DNA of 64,000 nt, taken from assembly GCF_040869045.1 (NCBI RefSeq), contig NC_090319.1:240367832-240431831 (forward strand), in the 5' to 3' direction. The stretch comes from Eurosta solidaginis (lineage: Eukaryota > Arthropoda > Insecta > Diptera > Tephritidae). The notes under the pieces were generated by a model, which saw only the letters and a list, made by a program, of their open reading frames with translations, was not told the DNA's origin and did no database searches. Positions 57,050-64,000 of the stretch are shown here, in pieces; the stretch's first letter is position 1, and each line of letters starts with the position of its first letter. The translations under genes and the position numbers were made by a program.

Positions 57050-58800
57050 CCCGTTGAGCTAGACACTTCATACTTAGAACATAGTTCAGATCTGGAAGAC
57101 ATTACAATGCAAGTGAAAAAAAATACGCTCGGTGGCGCACGGATCGAGCTATACAGAAAATTAGTTTTAAAATGGAATTTTGCGATCGAATTTTAACTAA
57201 CTTCTCGGCGATCCAGAGACTTAAAACTTAGCACATAGTTTGCGAGTCGATGGTGCTACAATTCGTGGAAAGCAAAATGCCGCCAGGTGGCAGACGAATC
57301 GAGAAAAACGCAGGGAATTTTGCAAGCAATTTTTGAGTAACTTGCGGTGAGTTGGAGATATGAAACTTGAGCTGTAAGTCAGAACCCGGGGACAATGCAA
57401 TATTTTATCAAAACAATTCCGTTAAGTGGCGCATGGATCGAGATATTAGGAAATTTAATTTTAATTTGGGAATCTTTCAATCCATTTTTAACTAATTTCC
57501 CGGTTACCTAGAGACTTGTAGCTTGTCACATATTTCGAGACCCGACGACAATACAATTTATAGAAAACAAAGTTCTGCTTGGTGGCGCGCTAAGTGAGAT
57601 AACTACAAATCCCTGAAGAACGAGGGGAATCTTGCAAACGATTTTTGAGTAACTTCCCGGCGAGCCGGGGATATGAAACTTGAGCCGTAAGTCAGAACCC
57701 GGTGACAATGCAATATTTTAACAAACAAATTCCGCTAGGTGGCATACGGAACGAGATATTAGGAAAATTAATTTTAATTTGGGAATATTTCAATCCATTT
57801 TTAGCTAACTTCCCGGTTACCTAGAGACTTGTAACTTAGCACATGGTTCGAGACCCGGTGACAATACAATTTATAGGAAACAAAGTTCCTCTATGTGGCG
57901 TGTTAATTGAGATAACTAAAAATCCCTGAAAAACGGAGGGAATCTTGCGATCGATTTTTGAGTAACTTGCCGGTGAGCTAGAGACTTGAAGCTTGGGCCG
58001 TGGGTCAGAACCCGGTGAAAATGCAACATTTGATTAAGAAAATTCCGTTCGTTAACGCATGGATCGAGATATTAGGAAAATTAATTTTAATTTGGGAATT
58101 TTCAATCCATTTTTAACTAACTTCCCGGTTACCTAGAGACTTGAAACTTGGCACATAGTTTGAGACCTTTTGACAATACAATTCATGCAAAACAAAGTTC
58201 CGCTAGGTTGCGTGCTAATTGAGATAACTAAAAATCCCTGAAAACGAGGGGAATCTTGCGATCGATTTTTAAGTAACTTGCCGGTGAGTTAGAGACTTGA
58301 AACTTGGGCCGTGGGCCGTGGGTCAGACCCCGGTGACAATGCAACATTTGATCAAAAAACATTCGCTAGGTGGCACGTGGATCGAGAGAGTAAGAAAACA
58401 AATTTTAATTTGGGCATTTATCAATCCATTTTTAACTAAATTCCCGGTTACCTAGAGACTTCTAGTTTTGCACATAGTTCGATACCCGATGCCAATACAA
58501 TTTACAGAACACAAAATTCCGCTAGGTGGCGCGCTAAGTGAGATAACTACAAATCCTTGAAAAACGAGGTGAATCTTGCAATCGATTTTTGTGTAACTGC
58601 CAGGTGAGCTGGAGATATGAAACTAGAGGCGTAAGTCAGAACCCGGTAACAATGCAATATTTTATCAAAAAATTCCGCTAGTTGGCGCATGGATCGAGAT
58701 ATTGAGAAAACTAGTTTGAAATTGGGAATCTTGCAATCAATTTTTAACTAACTTCCTCGGTTAAAACTCAGTGACAGTGCAATGTTTGATCGAAAAATTT
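57050..58800. repeat. Dimeric satellite, ~155-bp monomers in ~310-bp units
   Basis: CCTAGAGACTTG-type words recur at about 57508, 57820, 58130 and 58450 (about 310 bp apart), alternating with GAGCTAGAGACTTGAAAC-type words at about 57350, 57660, 57970, 58280 and 58605. The two halves are homologous but distinct: one continues to GATAACTAAAAATCCCTG, the other to ATTAGGAAAATTAATTTTAA. This is higher-order repeat structure. Each monomer contains a form of CCGCTAGGTGGCGC. At least eleven monomers are visible, the outermost most diverged. Confidence 0.88.
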
Positions 58801-58865
58801 GAGCTACGTAACGCACAAGTCGAACTATTTAGAAGATTAGGCCTCCTGAATGTTGCGGGCGTTGT

Positions 58866-59016
58866 AGAATTCCACCTCGTTGAAGACCTAACTCAATGCG
58901 CACCCTTGCATACTTTCAGGCGTATGCGAATTTCACCAAGATTTTCAGCTGTGCAAATTAAGTAGCTGACAAACGAGGTGGAATTCTCTTGTTATGATGC
59001 GAGGTGGAATTCTGTT
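58866..59016. repeat. Inverted and direct repeat of GAATTCCACCTCG
   Basis: AGAATTCCACCTCGTT at 58867-58882 faces AACGAGGTGGAATTCT at 58973-58988; a third copy GCGAGGTGGAATTCTG follows directly at 59001-59016. The arms are perfect over 16 bp. The loop is about 90 bp. Meaning unknown. Confidence 0.75.
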
Positions 59017-59170
59017 GTTTTCGCCAGTGTTGTCAGCGAAAATTCCACTAATTCTCTTAAATCTTGCTATTTTGAACAAATAAATAAAGATAAAAATTTT
59101 CACTTAGGAATTACTTAAATTACTAATCAAAGTTGCAATTTCCTTTTTGTAGGCAGTATTAAAAAATTGG

Positions 59171-59580
59171 AAATAAAAAATGATAAAAAATGTTAAGGAC
59201 TACCTTTATATAAATGGACCAAAAAAAGATAAGGCAATTTTTCCTTTAATACAGACATAGTCTTGTTGAATTTTGACTAAAAAACTTTAACAATAGCTCC
59301 TGTAAAAGAATTTTGGGATTTAAAATTATAAAAGTAGAGCGCGTGTTTAAATTTTAAATAATCAATTAGTTAATCCCAAGTACATGGTTTGCCTTAAATT
59401 GAAGAACTGCGCTCCATCTTTATAGTTTTAAATCCAAAAATTCTTTTACAGGAGCTATTGTTAAAGTTTTTTAGTTAAAGTTTAACAAGACTATGTCTGT
59501 ATTAAAGGAAAAATTGCCTTCTATTTTTTGGACAATTTATATAAAGGTTGTCCTTAAAATTTTTTATCATCTTTTTATTT
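59171..59580. repeat. Long palindrome, ~172-bp arms and 66-bp loop
   Basis: The left arm 59171-59342 and right arm 59409-59580 are reverse complements at roughly 88 percent by eye, including perfect stretches such as AACAATAGCTCCTGTAAAAG and AAGGCAATTTTTCC. The loop is 59343-59408. It has no coding capacity. It could be a foldback MITE or a hairpin-RNA source. No clear target duplication is seen. Confidence 0.9.
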
Positions 59581-60949
59581 AATAATAAAAAAAATGTAAA
59601 AAACGCAAGATGATGTTTTTGAAAAGGGTTTTCAATAATTAGTTATGGAATTTTTATCAATATCCGATTTTTCTCAATCGGCGAATAATTTGCCTATGAA
59701 GCTTTTTTTGTTTGACAGTCGTAAATTTGTAATGTAATGTTTACCAAATAAAACTATTTATTAATTAAAACCAACGTAAAAGTTGCACTTGATATTTCTC
59801 TGATTTCACTTTTTACTCTTTACTGCCTTTTTGCTATGGACGGCAGTATACTTGTTGCAACAGTATTGACGACACAGGTAACTATATGACGTGATGCTAA
59901 TTTGTATAACCATGACAACTGACTTCCTTCATAAAATCAGTTGGCCTTGAAAGTGTAAGTAATAATTTCAGTTATGCCATATCTATGTACAGTGATTCAA
60001 GCCATCTATTTGCTCACGTAACAAATCTTCAAGAAAGAAATTATGTCACAAAAAATTTTAGTTTCTATTGTTACAGTTATCCTGTGGAATATTCGCAACA
60101 CTTGGTATTGTAACGTTTCAATTATATTCTGCACGTATTCGTAGTGGTCTAGGATTCAACCAAATATGTTACTTAATGGCAAAATTTGCCATAATTCCTT
60201 ATGACCGTTATAAACTGATCACATTCAAGGCTATAAATGACAGAAAGAGCAGCCATAATTTTATAAAAAAGAAAGGTAAAGGAACACGTATTTCAATTTT
60301 AAAACCGATAAACAAATTTTCATTTATTGCTTTTTAAATAAAGTGATTTCACTAACACAAAAATTAAGAAGAACACCGCACTAAAAGTCTACAAATTTAG
60401 GGAAATACTTTGGCTAAGTGTGACCAAAGCGTGTAATAAACTGTTAACACAGATTTTCATCATGGTCATTGAGTAAAATCAGTTAGTCGGTTTTGAACGA
60501 AATAATTGGGCACAATATCCCTCAATATCTCACAATAACCTCAACATACTTCAGGGCTTACATACTTCATGTCGACTATAAACGAAAAGGTCTGTTCATG
60601 ACATATATACACTACGAGGCCAGCCCAGATTCACCCCTATATAAAATCACTTTTCAATTTTGTTGATGTTACGTGCCGCGTGATTTAAGCCTTCCATCTT
60701 CGGTAGGCCAGATAAACACGAAGGATGTCAAGGTAATTATTAAGCTATGGCTTATAAAATTATAAGAGGTTGGAGTCATGTGTTCTCGCAAATAGGGAAA
60801 CAATCTGATCGGCATTCCCAGGGAGTACCCGGAAAGATTATTCTTAGGAAACCAGTGAATGATTATGCTGTGGTAACTTTTCAGTGAAATAGCATTGGTT
60901 TTGAATTCTTACATTCTAGGTGGTTTTTAAAAGTTATATAAATTACCGC
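59581..60949. other. Intronic stretch, nothing recognised
   Basis: About 1.4 kb. The frame at 60068-60337 has a hydrophobic start (ILWNI-like in another frame, LSCGIFATLGIVTFQL in this one) and a lysine-rich end; no family is recognised. CATTCTAG|GTGGTT at 60911-60926 resembles joined splice sites. Confidence 0.35.
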
Positions 60950-61250
60950 CAATCGGGAATAAATCATCCAATTCTTTCTCAAACTCAATGCAGGTATCTC
61001 CCACCCTTAGCTTTCAAATTCCGGTGCCTGGACTTTTTTATCCATTTGCACAACATGGCTTAGCCAGCGAAGCCTTTGTGCTTTTCTTTCCTTTATTTTT
61101 TAATTGCCTATTTGATACGGCCTTACACATGTTCTTTACCTACTTTTCGCCTCCGTGTTTGAACAAATCCGGTAATCCGTAGTTAGTTTTTTTATAACCG
61201 CAAAATCCATGTTCAGATTAGTCATATCTCTCGCCATCTAGCAATGGGGG
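60950..61250 (-). mobile_element. RTE-like RT C-terminal scrap
   Basis: On the minus strand near 61040-61075 the sequence reads RLRWLSHVVQMDKK, the counterpart of LR.LGHVMRM at 45370. The flanks are too decayed to follow. It is an old fragment. Confidence 0.5.
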
Positions 61251-61974
61251 GAAGTGTTCCCTCCATAACTTAAGTACGCTCTTTACCATGCCTCGTCCTG
61301 AAATCCTACGCCGCCTTTGTATTTCCTGAAAGCATTTTCCATCATTATTTCATTCAGCCAGCATTTGTAGCTTCTCACACCCACGCCGTTCGGCCTCAAA
61401 TTTCGTTACACTATCTACACTTCCGTAAAAAATACTGAGTTTGAGTATAAGAATTCTGGAGCCTAAATTTATTTTTAGATGTGGAACCGTAACACACTTC
61501 TTTTGTTATTTTTCTCAATCTGTTTTTAAATCGGTAAGGATTTAAGCATATATTTAATGCATTTATTAACATTTCCTATGGGTGAAAAACTAATTTATGT
61601 ATGCCTTCAACTAGTTTCTATTTCAACTATTACTTTGCTATGAACCGGAAAAGTTGACCAAGCGAACTGATAACAAGTTACACTATTTCACATCGTCCAC
61701 CACCACCAAATTTGTAAGTGTCATTAAGAAACATTAAGTTGCTAATGTTTTACAATGGGTGCATTCATAAAATGCAACTGTTACGTAACTGTTTAATGTC
61801 AATTTGCCGAGCGCGGCGCATTTGGATCAAAACTGGTGTTTTAAGCTAAATCATATGCATGAACGTCAGTGTTTGGAATGTAAAAGAATAGGATACTGTT
61901 ACTAGCCTACTGCTATCTTTCAGCAAAAAATTGAACTAGTTATCGCCTCATTTTTTCAATTGACTGATTTTTTG
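61251..61974. other. Intronic stretch, nothing recognised
   Basis: About 720 bp of AT-rich DNA with no supported feature. Confidence 0.35.
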
Positions 61975-63600
61975 GAGCCGCGTGTAGAAGTCCAAGAAAG
62001 TGGGGAAAGCTTCTGACCGCCATTCCCCTGGGAATGGCTAGAGCGATTCTTTTGCATGCGGTTCAAGCAGCTCACTACTGCCGGTCGCTTGCGGCCAAGT
62101 ATCCTCTGGGTAGCCGCTAAACATCCGTTTAGCGGTGAGCTAATGTGAGAAGGCGACAACCTGGCTAAGCTACTCTAACATAATCGGTTTAAGGGCTAGC
62201 CGGGGGAGATCTCATCGGCAGCGTCTGTACACCTCTAGGTGCGGCTGCAAGCGGGCGTCTGTCTTGGAGCAAGCGGCTCGCTATATAAACGTGCAAGTAA
62301 TGTTTTCACCCCCGCTGAGAGGGTTGTGCGCTGGGCTTGGGACCGGCCACGTAAAACCATACTCCAATGAAATATAACAACAAGCCTCGGATAAATAGAC
62401 TCTCTATTGATGACGACCATGGCAAACGTTTGAAGGACAATGAATTGAGGGCATACACCTAGAACGTCCGCTCTCTGAATGGGATTGGTGCAGATGTCCG
62501 GCTGGTCCTCGTCAAAGCAAAATCTGACATCACCGGCATCCCAGAAATGCATTTGACGAAGCAAGGAAGAAAGAAGATAAAAAATTGTGACATCTATTGG
62601 AGTGGCCATACGAATAAGCGCAGTTTTGGCGTCGGGTTCGTGGTGGGAGAGATACTTTGTCGCCAAGTGCTGACGTTCAAGCCTGTGGACGAGCGTCGCG
62701 CCGCTATACGAATAAAAGCAAAATTTTTTTAATATATCATTCATCTGCGCCCATGCGCCGACAGAGGAGAAACACGATGAGGTGAAAGACACTTTTTATG
62801 AACAATTAAAACGCACACACGAGCGCTGCCCCCGTCATGATATACAAGTCGTGTATGGCGACTTTAACGCCAGGGTGGGCAAAGAAGGTGTTTTTGGCCC
62901 TACAGTTGGAAAGTTCAGCCTACACAATGAAACTTCTCCTAACGGACTGAGGCTGATTGACTTTGCCGGTGCTCGAAACATGGTCATATCCAGCACGAGG
63001 TTCAAGTATAAAAAGATACATCAAGTTACATGGCTGTCTCCTGATCGAAATACTCCCAGTCAGATCGATCACGTTGTGATAGACGGACGGCATGACTCCA
63101 GTGTTTTAGATGTGCGCACGATTCGATGACCTAACATCGACTCGGACCATTATCTCGGTGCAGCCAAAATACGCACCCGCCTCAACGCGGCTAAAATCAG
63201 GGAACAAAAAACACAAGGATAGCTAGACGTCGGAAAGCTTCAATCACAACAGACTGCCAATGATTTCGCAACTCGACTCTCACACCTGCTCTCTGAGAGC
63301 ACAACTCTTCCTTAAGGAATACAGGAGCGGTGAGAGCATATCTCCAAAGCACTTCGTACTGCCGCCGAGGAAAAAATTGGTTACCGGCGGCCATGAAAAA
63401 ACAACTGGCACGATGAAGAATGCCGCGTTGCAACCGAAAGAAAAGACGCTGCCTACAGGGCTACGTTAAAAGCAAGCGCGAAAAGAGGAGAGTGTGAACG
63501 CTATCGTGAGTTGAAAAGGGAAGCGAGATGCCTTTTCAGGAAGAAAAAAGCAGAAGCAGAAAGGCGTGAGTGCGAGGAGCTTGAGCTGCTAGCCACCAAG
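61975..63600 (+). mobile_element. RTE-like non-LTR retrotransposon, 5' part (leader and endonuclease)
   Basis: A GC-richer leader (61975-62450) precedes a broken frame: AYT.NVRSLNGIGADVRLVL, SDITGIPEMHLTKQG, WSGHTNKRSFGVGFVV, AAIRIKAKFF, ICAHAPTE, then an open part (62782-63129) with KDTFYEQLKRTHERCPRHDI, VVYGDFNARVGKEG, NGLRLIDFAGARNM and QIDHVVIDGRHDSS, ending SDHYLGAAKIRTRL. GDFNARVG and SDHYL are the catalytic motifs of AP-endonuclease-type LINE endonucleases. The following Lys/Arg/Glu-rich linker runs to 63600, where the copy is cut off by another LINE. Stops and frameshifts make it inactive. The reverse transcriptase is absent here. Confidence 0.88.
62782..63129 (+). pseudogene. Endonuclease domain remnant of the RTE-like element
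   Basis: A 115-codon stretch open by chance of less decay. It carries the metal-binding GDFNARVG motif and the QIDHVVIDGR block, and ends at a TGA where SDHYL similarity continues in frame after the stop. It would cut target DNA in an intact element. The methionine at 62782 is internal and not a true start. Confidence 0.85.
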
Positions 63601-64000
63601 TTAGGTTAAGTTAGGTTGGGTGGTAGCTTCCCTGATAGAGGAAGCTCACTTGGACAACATGACGGTCCGTTGTGATACCACATATAATAAACTAAACTAA
63701 CGGTGACGTAGATATAACTACTTAGAGAATCGTTGGGTAGCAACGATAAAGTTCCGAATGATCCCGATCTCATCCTTGGATAGCTCCTCGGGAGATCCAA
63801 GTGAGTCACGACCGAAATACTTTCGCCTAATTCTGGCAAAAGCTGGGCAGTCAAGCATAAAGTGATTTATTGATTCCACCTCATCATCCTCCATACAGCT
63901 GCAGCAGGATGGAGTTTCCAATATATTGAGACGTATCGCATGGATACCCATGGGACAGTGCCCTGTCAAAACCCCAATGACCTTTGATAGGTGAGCCTTA
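63600..64000 (-). mobile_element. RNase H-type LINE, 3' end, running out of the window
   Basis: On the minus strand it reads LTGHCPMGIHAIRLNI, CCSCMEDDEVESINHFMLDC, PAFARIRRKYFGRDSLG and IIRNFIVATQRFSK, then a stop at about 63718 and a 3' UTR ending in CCTAACTTAACCTAA at 63600-63620. TGHCP and C..C....E....F...CP are hallmarks of the post-RNase H tail of such LINEs. The frame is open to the window edge, so this copy may be younger than the others. It has inserted into or abuts the RTE-like element. Confidence 0.88.

Noticed and set aside
60068..60337. 89-codon frame with hydrophobic start
   Set aside because: No recognised family, AT-rich codons, no supporting context.
2841..64000. Ubx mI, mII microexons or homeobox exon
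   Set aside because: Looked for sequence coding SKIRSDLTQYGG, GKRYSESLAG and the RRRGRQTYTRYQ start; nothing convincing seen by eye, though a 51-bp exon could be missed.

Overview
This window is AT-rich animal DNA from a fly. Its only recognisable host gene is the 5' exon of the Hox gene Ultrabithorax (Ubx), at 2117-2840 on the + strand: MNSYF start, two glycine-rich tracts, the YPWM motif, then a GTGAGT splice donor. Protein similarity to Drosophila Ubx is very high outside the glycine tracts. The repeat families, recalled from memory, suggest a true fruit fly (Tephritidae); this is inference, not proof. About 2.1 kb of upstream sequence and 5' leader precede the start codon. Everything after 2840 (>61 kb) is most simply read as the first Ubx intron. 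I did not find the mI or mII microexons or the homeobox exon.

The intron is crowded with old mobile elements. (1) At least seven copies of a non-autonomous family have the anatomy of Drosophila DINE-1/Helentron-derived elements: sub-terminal inverted repeats, a (GGAC)n microsatellite, a terminal hairpin, and in some copies a 130-bp central tandem array. They lie at 7263-10385, 13146-14039, 14264-15169, 15655-23345, 16287-19920 (nested), 31490-34020 and 54838-55999. (2) tRNA-derived SINEs lie at 10996-11365, 22443-22801, 36600-36900 and 38019-38172, with a different tRNA-like unit at 20212-20300. (3) Non-LTR retrotransposon remains include RTE-like endonuclease pieces (6602-7262, 61975-63600), RTE-like RT tails (45295-45790, 60950-61250), a jockey-like tail (43345-43855), and RT/RNase H pieces with a CCTAACCTAA-type tail (23886-25450, 63600-64000, stubs at 36281-36527 and 42650-42702). 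(4) DNA transposons are a decayed piggyBac with both ends and TTAA duplications (40910-43174), a Tc1-type element (45832-47092), a hAT transposase tail (30478-31140), a CACTCAGAG-ended element (15962-20567) and a 238-bp MITE (13757-13994). (5) A gypsy-like solo LTR with a 4-bp duplication (47139-47747) has a relative at 37104-37640.

Some structures are not ordinary transposon debris. These are a GC-rich minisatellite island (50866-52400), a dimeric ~155/310-bp satellite whose monomers carry a CTCF-like core (57050-58800), a long palindrome with ~172-bp arms (59171-59580), a spliced-type pseudogene of an unnamed arthropod repeat protein with DDE-transposase-like features (25913-27730), and the apparent loss of the Ubx 'b' alternative donor just after exon 1.

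Stretches with no recognisable repeat (2841-6600, 11366-13145, 34021-36280, 38173-40905, 43856-45294, 47931-50865, 52401-54837) are the best places to seek Ubx intronic enhancers. No functional interplay between genes can be described, because only one host gene is present and the transposon genes are all broken.
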